A DNA stretch of 26,443 bases from NCBI GenBank assembly GCA_964456445.1, contig CAYWBI010000035.1, positions 1 to 26,443 of the forward strand, written 5' to 3'. Position 1 is the stretch's first letter, and each line of letters opens with the position of its first letter. Positions 16,656-25,800 of this stretch are shown here, piece by piece. The DNA is from CAYWBI01 sp964456445 (GTDB lineage Bacteria; Calditrichota; Calditrichia; Calditrichales; J004). The position numbers and the translations under genes are program-made. The notes under the pieces are model-generated. The model ran no database searches, was not told the DNA's origin, and saw nothing but the letters and a program-made list of their open reading frames with translations.

Positions 16656-16886
16656 TTAAATTCTTAGCTGAACATTACCGATTGCAAATGATCGAATGAT
16701 CCAAAGCCACAGGCGTTCCTGCATGAAACGGGTTTTTCCTTCTGGTTTATCGATGGCGGCGGGAGAAAGAAAATTGAGCGCCACGCTGCATTTGAGCCGG
16801 GTATCTTCGGCCTTGTAAACCACACCCATTCCGCCCCGGCCGAGTTCCTCTAATATATGGTAATGTGAAATTGTTTTACCGATCAT
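16656..16886 (-). pseudogene. Relic of a Ser/Thr kinase gene (kinase C)
   Basis: 76 aa as read. Residues 1-55 match the paralog N-termini (MIGKTISHYHILEELGRGGM and onward), with closest identity to kinase B, but the catalytic Lys38 of VALKFL is Asn (VALNFL). After FMQE the frame breaks; in another frame the DNA reads LDHSIICNR then stop, a decayed form of the LDHPNICT motif. Everything after that, including the catalytic loop and sensor, is missing, and the Tc-like fragment begins about 100 nt on. It keeps an ATG and an AAGG ribosome site and might still be translated as a short dead peptide. Confidence 0.85.
16778..16835 (-). repeat. Direct-repeat copy 2, kinase relic C
   Basis: Partner of 15245-15302 (58 nt, 3 mismatches by my count), about 1.5 kb apart and in the same orientation. 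Homologous recombination between the two copies would delete the Tc-like fragment. Confidence 0.75.
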
Positions 16887-17007
16887 TTCAGAGACCTTGT
16901 TTAATAAAAGAACGACCGGCGTAATATGTTCCTGCCATGGCCAAAATCTTCTAAAATAAAAAAAATTAAAGTTATTTTATCAATCATGTTCTTTCCTTCA
17001 AAATGCT

Positions 17008-18036
17008 TTACTTGGTTTCCACCAGCGAGTATTTTTTAAAACGCACCTCATATTTTTTTTGCTCTTTTTTGAGAATCACCAGGAATCGCGGATCATCCCT
17101 CAGGCTGTCATAAATCCGAAGATTTTTAAGAGGCAGATAATTCAGCCATAAGTATCCGTCTTCCTGGCTTGATGTCATCCGCGCTATAGCGGAAATCGCC
17201 GCATCCTTCATCCCCAGTTCAGCCAATATCCCCGGCCAGCGGCTCAGAACAAGAGCTTTTTCCTTCTTACCAAGCGCAGCAAAATAGATGGCGCGACTAA
17301 ACTTCAATACCGCATCAAATGCCCCCGGTGGTTGCTTCTCTGCACGCCTCAAGAGAGAATCCGCTTTCCCGTATTGCTGTTTTAGGGTCAGAGCAAGGGC
17401 ATAGACGCTCAAATTGTAAACATAATCAGGTTGAAGCTGATAAACTAGGGCAAAATCCTTAAGTGCCCGATCCACTTCACCAATCAGAAGCCATGACGAC
17501 CCGCGGTTGCTAAATGTGAAGATACTGAACGGATTCAGTTCCGCCGCTTTATCAAAAAACCATATAGATTGCCGGTAGAGACCGAGCCATCCCAGATTGT
17601 CGCCGATCAGATGCAATGAACTCCAGGTATTGGCGTGCAGGGCTAAAGCTGCTTTCATATATGAGAAAGCCATGTCATATTCGCCTTTGCGAAAAAAGAG
17701 CATGCCAATGGCTGCATTGGTCTCAGGCAGTTTCGGGTTTAAGCGATACGCTTCCCGGACGTATTTTAACTCCACATGCAAATCCTCAGGATTGCCTGTT
17801 AAACTCCAATGTAATTCGTACAGATAACCGAGATCAAAATACCCCAAATAGTGATCAGGATCCAATGTCACTGCCCGTTTGGCCAACTCAAGTGCCTGTT
17901 GAAAATCCGTCTCCTGTCGGGTTTTCATGTAAACATTATCGATAAAGTAGCGTGTCTTCAGATGGATATCGTAGGCTTCTATTTTTGTGGAATAGGAAGA
18001 TTTGACCATTTCAGCAGCCTGGCTGGAAAAAGTCAC
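17008..18036 (-). CDS. TPR sensor half of kinase D, after an in-frame stop
   Basis: 342 aa as read from a GTG directly after the TAA that ends 18037-19425, in the same frame. It begins VTFSSQAAEMVKSS and runs into a TPR array (for example AVTLDPDHYLGYFDLGYLYE and AAIGMLFFRKGEYDMAF) over about residues 40-250. In kinase A of this window the matching place reads ELKVQFSPEE, so the stop sits where a Lys (AAA to TAA) is expected. No ribosome site precedes the GTG. It is most likely the separated C-terminal half of a single receptor kinase; restart at TAAGTG or readthrough could still yield product. Confidence 0.8.
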   Translation of the reverse strand: MTFSSQAAEMVKSSYSTKIEAYDIHLKTRYFIDNVYMKTRQETDFQQALELAKRAVTLDPDHYLGYFDLGYLYELHWSLTGNPEDLHVELKYVREAYRLNPKLPETNAAIGMLFFRKGEYDMAFSYMKAALALHANTWSSLHLIGDNLGWLGLYRQSIWFFDKAAELNPFSIFTFSNRGSSWLLIGEVDRALKDFALVYQLQPDYVYNLSVYALALTLKQQYGKADSLLRRAEKQPPGAFDAVLKFSRAIYFAALGKKEKALVLSRWPGILAELGMKDAAISAIARMTSSQEDGYLWLNYLPLKNLRIYDSLRDDPRFLVILKKEQKKYEVRFKKYSLVETK

Positions 18037-19425
18037 TTACAGCGCATGGGCAATGGACTGGGAAACGTCATCCTGAATGGCGAAAATGTCTCGTAAATTC
18101 CGATCATAATCATTGGCCCAGAGATGGGTACCTTCCTTTGCCTCGATTAACTGGGCGGTGATGCGTACGCGTTTGTCCGATTTGCGCACGCTCCCTTCCA
18201 GCACATAGGGGGCATCCAGTTCTTTGCTGATCTGGCGGATGTCTTTTTTCGTGTTTTTATAACGCATTACCGAAGTACGGGCAATTACTTTCAGTTCCGG
18301 CACCCGGCTGAGATTGGTGATCAGTTGTTCGGTCATGCCGTCGCAAAAATATGTCTGTGAAGGATCCCCGGTTAAATTAATTAAGGGGAGAATGGCGATT
18401 TTTTTTGATACTTTTTGATGAATAAATGGTTGCCAAGTTTTTTGTACCCATAAATAAACCGTAGCGGTTACAATAAGAAGAAGTAAGATACCGAAAATTG
18501 CAATGCGTCGGCGGGGGTTGGGCTTTCGGGACGGCTTGTCTGTTCTAATGACTTCGGTCTTCGCTTCAATTGTTTCTCCTTTAGGCATGGTTTTAGCCCG
18601 AATCGATTTTAAATCAACCAGCATTTCGTCTACATGTTGATAGCGTCCTTCAGGCTTTTTGGCCAGCGATTTCAGAATAATCCGTTCCATTTCCATTGTC
18701 ATGCCACTTCTTAAAGCCGTGGGTGGTTCGGGATCTTCGTTTAAGATCGAATACACCACTGCCTGTTCATACTCGCCGCGGAACGGCAATTGCCCGGTGA
18801 CCATTTCGTAGAGCATCACCCCAAAGGACCAGATGTCGGTGCGGTGATCCACTTTTTCGCCGCGGGCCTGCTCCGGGGACATATAGACCACCGTCCCCAG
18901 CGTCGTTCCTTCTTTGGTGAGCATCGTTCGGCCGGTCAGTTTGGCTAAACCAAAATCGACAATTTTGACGATGCCATCCTCGGTTACGAGGATATTGGCC
19001 GGCTTGATGTCGCGGTGAACGATACCTTTTTGATGGGCTTTCGCTAACCCTTCAGCAATTTGCATGGCAATGTCAATGGTCTCTGCCACTTTCAGCGGCC
19101 CACGGGCGATTTTTATTTTCAGCGACTCCCCCTCATAACAAGCCATGACGATAAACATCTGACCATTTCCCGGTTCTTTCGTGGTTGGTTTGATTTCGTC
19201 AATTTCATGGATGGTGCAGATATTGGGATGGTCCAGGGCCGATGCTGTCTGCGCCTCATGGATAAAACGTTTTTTAATCTCGTCGTTGCATGTGATTTCA
19301 GGTGGTAAAAATTTCAGGGCCACTTTGCGCTTCAGTTTGGTATCTTCGGCAGCATAGACGACGCCCATCCCACCGCCGCCCAGTTTCTCTAAAATTTTGT
19401 AATGCGATATGGTTTTACCGATCAT
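18037..19425 (-). CDS. Transmembrane Ser/Thr kinase, truncated before its TPR region (kinase D)
   Basis: 462 aa. The kinase core has GGGGMG, Lys38 in VALKFL, HRDIKPAN, DFGLAKL and MSPEQARGE, all intact. A membrane helix follows (about 312-332, IAIFGILLLLIVTATVYLWV), then a complete TolB-like domain starting IAILPLINLTGDPSQ with DGMTEQLITNL and LEGSVRKSDKRVRI. The frame ends at HAL-TAA where homologs continue ALKVTL. The kinase itself should fold and be active, but without the periplasmic TPR region unless the stop is read through. The ATG follows GGAAAAAG. It lies downstream of a small exported protein gene. Confidence 0.88.
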   Translation of the reverse strand: MIGKTISHYKILEKLGGGGMGVVYAAEDTKLKRKVALKFLPPEITCNDEIKKRFIHEAQTASALDHPNICTIHEIDEIKPTTKEPGNGQMFIVMACYEGESLKIKIARGPLKVAETIDIAMQIAEGLAKAHQKGIVHRDIKPANILVTEDGIVKIVDFGLAKLTGRTMLTKEGTTLGTVVYMSPEQARGEKVDHRTDIWSFGVMLYEMVTGQLPFRGEYEQAVVYSILNEDPEPPTALRSGMTMEMERIILKSLAKKPEGRYQHVDEMLVDLKSIRAKTMPKGETIEAKTEVIRTDKPSRKPNPRRRIAIFGILLLLIVTATVYLWVQKTWQPFIHQKVSKKIAILPLINLTGDPSQTYFCDGMTEQLITNLSRVPELKVIARTSVMRYKNTKKDIRQISKELDAPYVLEGSVRKSDKRVRITAQLIEAKEGTHLWANDYDRNLRDIFAIQDDVSQSIAHAL

Positions 19426-19499
19426 CAGACTTTTTCCGGAAATTTATTTATTGTTTATTGATCTCAACCCAGCCAATCGTATCCTTATCATGTAACGTT

Positions 19500-19979
19500 T
19501 TAGGGTCTTACAATAATGATTGGCGAAGAGTTTCTCTCTGCCGCCTGTGTTGCCTCATTGCAGAATGCAGAAAATGGATAGATGGCTGATTGCATTGTGT
19601 CCGGATTCGCGTTTTCTCCAACCTGGAATATTTGGGATGTGCTGTTATTAGCTACAGGAATAAATAAATACTGAATACTATCTACGCTGATAGATGAATA
19701 GGATAAGTTTTTTTGAAATAATTTATCTGAGTTTGGAACGATAAATGTCGCGCTGTATTCTGTATGATTATAAAATTTTAAATGACCATTTTCAATAACA
19801 ATGACAGAGTCAATCCGAAAAGGTGATTCGGGTAGATACGATGTATCAAAATTTAATGTGACCCGTACGGTGTCATTTATGGATGGGGTGGAATATGGAA
19901 CCTCTTTCCCTAATTTGCGGCAATTGCACCGGATTAAGCAAAACGCCAGCATTATGATGCCTAAATTTATCATCTTCAT
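19500..19979 (-). CDS. Small exported or lipoprotein-like protein of unknown function
   Basis: 159 aa from the ATG at 19979, chosen because a strong GGAGGA lies 6 nt upstream; a longer frame to 20045 has no such site. The N-terminus has a hydrophobic stretch, INLGIIMLAFCLI, followed by two Cys (RCNC), so it is either a signal peptide or an atypical lipoprotein signal. The mature part looks beta-rich, with a pattern (ENGHLKFYNHTEYSATFIVP) that faintly recalls Ig-like or cupredoxin-type folds, and ends NSSPIIIVRP. I do not recognise the family. It sits between kinases E and D, 81 nt after E, and could be a periplasmic partner of the kinase sensor regions. Confidence 0.75.
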   Translation of the reverse strand: MKMINLGIIMLAFCLIRCNCRKLGKEVPYSTPSINDTVRVTLNFDTSYLPESPFRIDSVIVIENGHLKFYNHTEYSATFIVPNSDKLFQKNLSYSSISVDSIQYLFIPVANNSTSQIFQVGENANPDTMQSAIYPFSAFCNEATQAAERNSSPIIIVRP

Positions 19980-20060
19980 GGACTCTCCTCCAATAAATTT
20001 ATAAATGTGGTGACTGGTTTGTTTCATCCTTTGTATAAAACACATTAGATTTCGATTCGC

Positions 20061-22640
20061 CTATTGGGCCGATTTAGCGTTTTTCCATATCTCTTCAAAT
20101 CTTTTGTCAGCGATGAGATTGGCCAGCCCGGGATTATTTTTAAATTTTGCCATTGTATAACCTGATTCAATAGCCCTTTTTATCCATGAAAGAGCAGAGT
20201 CTCTTTTCCCCAATTGTTCAAACGTATCGCCAATGTTAAAGAGAATGTCCGGTTGGGTTGGATTTAATTCTTCAACCTGGTGTAACATAGAAAATGCATT
20301 TATACTATCGTGTAATTCCGAGTAATAACCTGCAAGTGCAGAGAGCATCATCAGGTTTTTCGGATTTACCTTACGTTCCTTTTCTGCCAATTTAATTGCA
20401 GTATGGAAATAGTATCTGGCTGAATCGGCCTGGTTGGAATAGCGATATGCGCTTGCTAAATTCCCCGCGATCATATAATTGTGATTGTTTATTTTGAATA
20501 CCTTATGAAACACTAATGAAGCTTTTTTATATTGACCGGCATAATAATAAAAACTTGCCAGGTTGCTGTAGGATATATATGATGGCTCATTCCCGACCGC
20601 CCGTTCGCCATTTTGCACCGCCTCCGCAAATCGATCCAGATAAAAATATGTCGCTGCCAGTTTATTATAGCCAAGATCGCTGTGGGGTAACAGTTGAACA
20701 ACCTTTTTATACGGTGCCAGTGCCTTGGCATATTTACCGTTGCTGAGATAAAAATATCCAAGATAACTATAACCTTGCCAGGATCCAGGTCGTTTTTCGA
20801 TAGCCTTTTTATATGTTTGCAGTGCCGCAACCGAATCACCAAGCAATTGATAGGCATGACCCAATGTCCAATAGGCCACGCCATTTAATGAATCAACTTT
20901 TAATGCTTTTTTTAAAACCTGTATGGCCGCCTTATATTCCCCGATCCCAAGCTTGATCATACCACAGGTGACATAAACATCGGCATAATGGTCGTTTTGT
21001 CTTATCGCGCGTTTACAGGTTTCCATTGCCGGTTCAACAAAACGAATATCTTTTGTGGCTTCATATTTTCGCCAATAAGCTTCACCCAAACCCGCCCAGG
21101 CCAGTGTAAAGGCGCTGTCTGTCTGCAATGCCTGTTTGAAAAGGCGTATTGAAGTATCAATATTTTTCTCATCCTCGTATCGCTGAAGATAACCCCGTCC
21201 CTGCAAATAATAATCGTATGCATTTTTTAAATGGGTCCCGCCCACAAAAAAATTGGCGCGTCTTTTTGGCCGTAATTGCAAATCGAGCATATCGATAATT
21301 TTGTCAATAATGCGTTCTTCCATCTTAGATGAGATGTCCGCATCATAAATCTTTAAATCTGTAGATCTTAATTGTCTCAGGTTTTTTGCCTGCACCAGAT
21401 TCATCACCATTTGAACATAGCCGGATCTTTTATCAATACTGCCGGTAATGACGAGATTTGCATTAAATTTTTTATAGGCTTCCCGCGCACTTGTAATTTT
21501 ATATTTTCGGATATCACTACTGGGGATCACCCACATCGATTCATGATATTTTTCTAACTGGGTTAGGCGGCTTGTTATAATTTCGAGTAACCCATCACGA
21601 TAGATGTTATAATTTTTATCTGCACTTATTATTTCAAGGGGCAATATGGCAATATGTTTTTCATCTGGTATAGAAAAAAACACCTGCCAGATTAACCATG
21701 CCCCGAACAGAGTAATGATCACAATTCCGGGTAAGAAAAATCTTTGTATTTTTTTTACCTTACCAGGATATGGCAAAATTTTATAAATGTGTGTTGATGA
21801 ATTTGACTGCTGGTGATATGGTTTGAGTATATGGACCAGCTCTTTCATTGAAGAATATCGATCGTCCGGATTTTTCATCAGACAGCGTTGGATTATGTAT
21901 TTTATTTCTTCCGGAATATTTATCATCGGCTTTTTTGAAAAGGAGGGTTGTTCGTTTAAGATTGAATATATGATGGCCAGGTCATATTCTCCTTTAAATG
22001 GTGGTTCACCATAAAACATTTCATAAAGCACAACCCCAAAAGACCAGATATCCGTACGCAGATCAATATTGTCTCCCAGCGTCTGCTCGGGTGACATATA
22101 GTCCACGGTGCCGACGGTCAAGCTGTCTTTTGTAAATTTTGTTTGCCCCACAAGTCTTGCCAAACCAAAATCAATAATTTTAACCTCACTGTTTTTTGTT
22201 ATAATGATATTAGCAGGTTTTATATCCCGATGAATTTCGTTTGCAGCATGTGCGCAGGATAATCCTTGTGCAATTTGAAGGGCAATGGCAATGGCCTCCT
22301 TTGTATTGATTTTTTTGTCTTTAATCAAATCTTTTAAGGTTTGTCCCTCATAATAATCCATGCAAATAAACATTTGTCCTGCTTCAGCCTCCTGAGACTG
22401 AGATTCGATTTCATCAATTTCATGTATCGTACAGATATTTGTATGTTGTAGAAATGATGCAGCCTGGGCTTCGCGAATAAAACGTTTCTTGGCTTCGGGA
22501 TTGCGGGTGAGTTCCTTTGGTAAAAATTTAAGGGCGACGCTGCGTTTGAGTTTGGCGTCTTCCGCTTTATAGACAGCCCCCATGCCGCCTTCACCTAGCT
22601 TTTCGGTTATGCGATAGTGTGATATGGTTTTACCGATCAT
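20061..22640 (-). CDS. Transmembrane Ser/Thr kinase with TolB-like and TPR regions (kinase E)
   Basis: 859 aa and intact. The kinase core (about 1-275) has GEGGMG, Lys38 in VALKFLP, HRDIKPAN, DFGLARL and MSPEQTLGD. A membrane helix lies near 303-323 (FFLPGIVIITLFGAWLIWQV). A TolB-like region follows (HIAILPLEIISADKNYNIYR, about 330-460), then roughly ten TPR-like units to the end (for example AYWTLGHAYQLLGDSVAALQ and SWQGYSYLGYFYLSNGKYAK). It has the same receptor-like topology as B and restored D, but its TolB and TPR parts have diverged. The ATG at 22640 aligns with all paralogs, though its ribosome site is weak. It is the first gene after the Tc toxin gene, 189 nt downstream. Confidence 0.93.
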   Translation of the reverse strand: MIGKTISHYRITEKLGEGGMGAVYKAEDAKLKRSVALKFLPKELTRNPEAKKRFIREAQAASFLQHTNICTIHEIDEIESQSQEAEAGQMFICMDYYEGQTLKDLIKDKKINTKEAIAIALQIAQGLSCAHAANEIHRDIKPANIIITKNSEVKIIDFGLARLVGQTKFTKDSLTVGTVDYMSPEQTLGDNIDLRTDIWSFGVVLYEMFYGEPPFKGEYDLAIIYSILNEQPSFSKKPMINIPEEIKYIIQRCLMKNPDDRYSSMKELVHILKPYHQQSNSSTHIYKILPYPGKVKKIQRFFLPGIVIITLFGAWLIWQVFFSIPDEKHIAILPLEIISADKNYNIYRDGLLEIITSRLTQLEKYHESMWVIPSSDIRKYKITSAREAYKKFNANLVITGSIDKRSGYVQMVMNLVQAKNLRQLRSTDLKIYDADISSKMEERIIDKIIDMLDLQLRPKRRANFFVGGTHLKNAYDYYLQGRGYLQRYEDEKNIDTSIRLFKQALQTDSAFTLAWAGLGEAYWRKYEATKDIRFVEPAMETCKRAIRQNDHYADVYVTCGMIKLGIGEYKAAIQVLKKALKVDSLNGVAYWTLGHAYQLLGDSVAALQTYKKAIEKRPGSWQGYSYLGYFYLSNGKYAKALAPYKKVVQLLPHSDLGYNKLAATYFYLDRFAEAVQNGERAVGNEPSYISYSNLASFYYYAGQYKKASLVFHKVFKINNHNYMIAGNLASAYRYSNQADSARYYFHTAIKLAEKERKVNPKNLMMLSALAGYYSELHDSINAFSMLHQVEELNPTQPDILFNIGDTFEQLGKRDSALSWIKRAIESGYTMAKFKNNPGLANLIADKRFEEIWKNAKSAQ

Positions 22641-22829
22641 AATTTAGCTCTAAATTTTATTATGATAAATTGATTCACTCCGGGCCGAACGATATCCAAA
22701 CAAACTGGCCTCTCGCGACACTCTCAATTCGCTTTCCAACGCTACTTGTGATCTTTTACTGCCCACAATGACTAATCTCCTGTTTAAATTCTTGAAAACT
22801 GTCCTTATCAAACTTTTTTAAGTAATAAT
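22641..22829 (-). other. Gap between Tc toxin gene and kinase E, with a possible 38-codon frame
   Basis: A GTG-started frame (22766 to the stop at 22650-22652) follows AGGAG by about 10 nt and would encode VGSKRSQVALESELRVSREA and on. No family is recognised and it could be chance. No terminator or promoter is clear. Confidence 0.2.
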
Positions 22830-25800
22830 CTAAGTGCTGCTTTCTTTAATTTCATAATGAAGAACTACAATAAGCTCCTTGAGATTAACCGCTAAAGAAT
22901 CATTGATTTCTACTTTAATCTGACCATCTTCCGGGTTCAGTAAGCTCAAAGGCACATCAAATTCCGCTATACCTAAATTCTCTATCTTATAATGTTTTGC
23001 AGTTATTTTACTGAAGGTTCCGGGATTCGGTCTTGGGTCAGAAATCCTAGGTGGTTCTAAAGTAAGTTGAGTATCACCTGTTGCTTCATTTCTTAACTCA
23101 CAGTAAAACGACAGATGGGTCACAGTGATTTTCATCGGCTGTATTAAGTATGGAAAACGATCTTTTGTTATAGGGAGAGTCAATTTGTGTAAACCACCTG
23201 TATCTGCAGTAAAAATGAAATGATGCCAGAGATCGGGAAATTCCCGGCGGATATCCAACCTCTGGGCCATACCTTTCGGCTCATCTTGGTTCGTATTCGT
23301 TCTAAATGCATTGTAGGTATCTATAATAGCCTTATTCACATCATTTTTAAAAGTCTCGTCTCCCATAAGTGCAGTGTATCGCATTTGAATAATCACATCG
23401 GAAATGGTCGATAGATCGAAAGCTTTATATTTGGCAGGAAACTCCAGCGTCCATTTACTCACTGCGCCTCGTAATTCGAAGGGCAGGTAGCGTTCGTCAT
23501 TGTGATTGAGTTCAAAAAGACCGCTGTCGTTGTTTCCGGAACTCAAAGCAATCTGATTGTTGCTGTGCGCAGGATCGGGCTCCAGAAGATACCCACCATT
23601 CACGTATTTTCTCGTTTCGCTGTTTATAAGCGTTAGCGTACAGCTCACACCGCTATAGGGGCCAACCACTGAAGGGATCGAGACACTAAGTGACTTGATT
23701 CTGCGCTGGTAATGCCCCGGATGATCCAGATCAAAAAGCAGGTCAGGTATCTTGAATTTACAACTCCCTGTGTATCTCAGCATGTCGAGTTGCACGGGGT
23801 CCAGACCTTTCAATGAAATGTTTTTGGTCAACTCCAGTTCGCGGCTGTTCTGACGTAAATATTCATTTTCCATTCTGCGCAGATCGAACTGCAGTTTTTC
23901 ACCGGAGAGCAGACCTTTCTTGAGATTATCCCAGTGGGTGGCCCTGATAAACGTGGCCGAGTCATCCCCTTTCTCATAGCGGTAGCATCGCTGGGCCATT
24001 TTGGCCAATTCCACGGCCATTTTGTAGGTCTGGAAATAGATGCCGGAAATCTGCGAAACCATCCAGTGATAGAGCTCTTTGTTGGTGAATTTACTCTGCA
24101 TGAAGGCCTTGATCTCCTCAGACTGTTCCTGTTGCCTCTCATGGTATTCCAACTCCTGTTCGGCAATATTCAGGCGAATTTCCGCGGCCAGTAGTTGTTT
24201 TTGGAGCTGTTTGATCTCTTTCCGGGACTGTCTGGCCTGAAACTTCCAGTCATCCATGCGCCGTTCCCGGCTGGCCTGGATGGAATGCATGTTGGCTTCG
24301 TGAGAGTAGATGTAGCTTATCAAACTCAAGAATTCACTCATGCTCTTCAGCGCATTGCCTACCTGCACCCCACCAAATTCGCTCACCACGGTACCGCTCG
24401 GAGGGAAGCCAGTTGAAATATGTATCTGTGGAAACGCGAACCCCCCGGTTGCTGCTAAGGAAACAACCTGGCTGGCAATACTGAAATCTTTGGCGGTATT
24501 CAGCTTAGAAACCTGGGCCTTTTCATTCCGATTCTCGAATTTTCGTGTGTCGTAGTACTTAAATCTCTCTTCGGCCATCTCCAGAGAGATCTGTGCAGAT
24601 TTCAGATTCTCGCTCAATTCCCTTATCTGCTGTTTCTTGATATTCCTCGTTAATTTGAGCATTTGCAGTTCATGTTGATTGTGGAGAAGTGAGAGCGCCT
24701 CGGCGTCTTTCTTTTCCAGTGCTGACAGCAGCGCCCCGCCGAGTTTTTGCACGTCCACACAGAATTCATAGGCTTTTTGCAGCATCACCCGGAAGCGATA
24801 CGGGGGCAACGGCGCATACAGATCCGACAGCAGTTCACTGATATCCACCCCGAGCGCCTGACCGCGCACCAGCAGAGCCGGATCGATAGGCGGCTCAAAT
24901 ATGGGCAGCTCACGTACCCTTCCCTCAATATTCATGCAGTTCCGGATATTGAAAAGCCGGTTGGCAACCTTGTCCCAGCAGGAAAGCAGTTTGTCGTTAT
25001 GGGGCACGCAGAAAACCGCACTCGCGCCATTCTCGCCGAGGGTGGAAGGAGGTTCCTCAACATCATCAGCTTCGGGAGGAAATCCCTGAAACCATTGCAT
25101 CGCCGACACCAGCCCGACTGGAGCCTGGGGCAGGGAATGGTATGCTGTCATTCGCCCGGCTGGAATCTGCATGACCACACGCTCAGCTGAAATCATATTC
25201 GGTGAATAGCTGGTTACGTCCCGGATCGTTAAACCTGCCCTGTGACCATCTGAATCATTCTCACTACTCCGCCTGGGTGATTTGGGAACCAGCCGTGGGC
25301 GGGGGCCAAGGATTTTGGCCGCAAGGATATAGAGGTGGGCAGCCTCATTGATGGATTCAATGGTGTCCTGCGCAAACAGGTAGTCGCCCCAATCAAGGAG
25401 ATTATCCAGATATTTCATGACCACTGCTTTTTGATAGACGCCCCCACCCCGATAAAGACGGGCAATCCGGTGCGGCTGGAACGGGTCTTTTGCCAGCTCG
25501 CTGGTGCTGCGTTGAATCCATTCCATTATCGACTGATACTGCTCGTCACTCATACCTGAAAAAGAAAGCAGTTTCAGCGTATCGATATTGCTCCAGGGCT
25601 TACCCAGCTTGTGCAGCGGCAAAACATTCCAGTATTTACTCGCCTCATCATATTGCTCGCCGTCGTTCAGCGAAAGCGACGCCAGCGGGTTAAAAATATA
25701 ATGAAACCATTGCTGCGCCTCGGCGAACTTTTTTTGCTGGGAGAGCCGGCAAGCGATGGTGAAGGGGATGTGGAAGAATATTTCCCAGTTGTAAATTCCA

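Noticed and set aside
18037..18039. Recoding of the TAA in kinase D or an altered genetic code
   Set aside because: Other genes in the window end normally at TAA, and TAA is not a selenocysteine or pyrrolysine codon; simple nonsense mutation is more likely.
24747..25190. 147-codon plus-strand open frame
   Set aside because: Antisense to the well-conserved middle of the Tc toxin gene, in its GC-richer part where shadow frames are expected.
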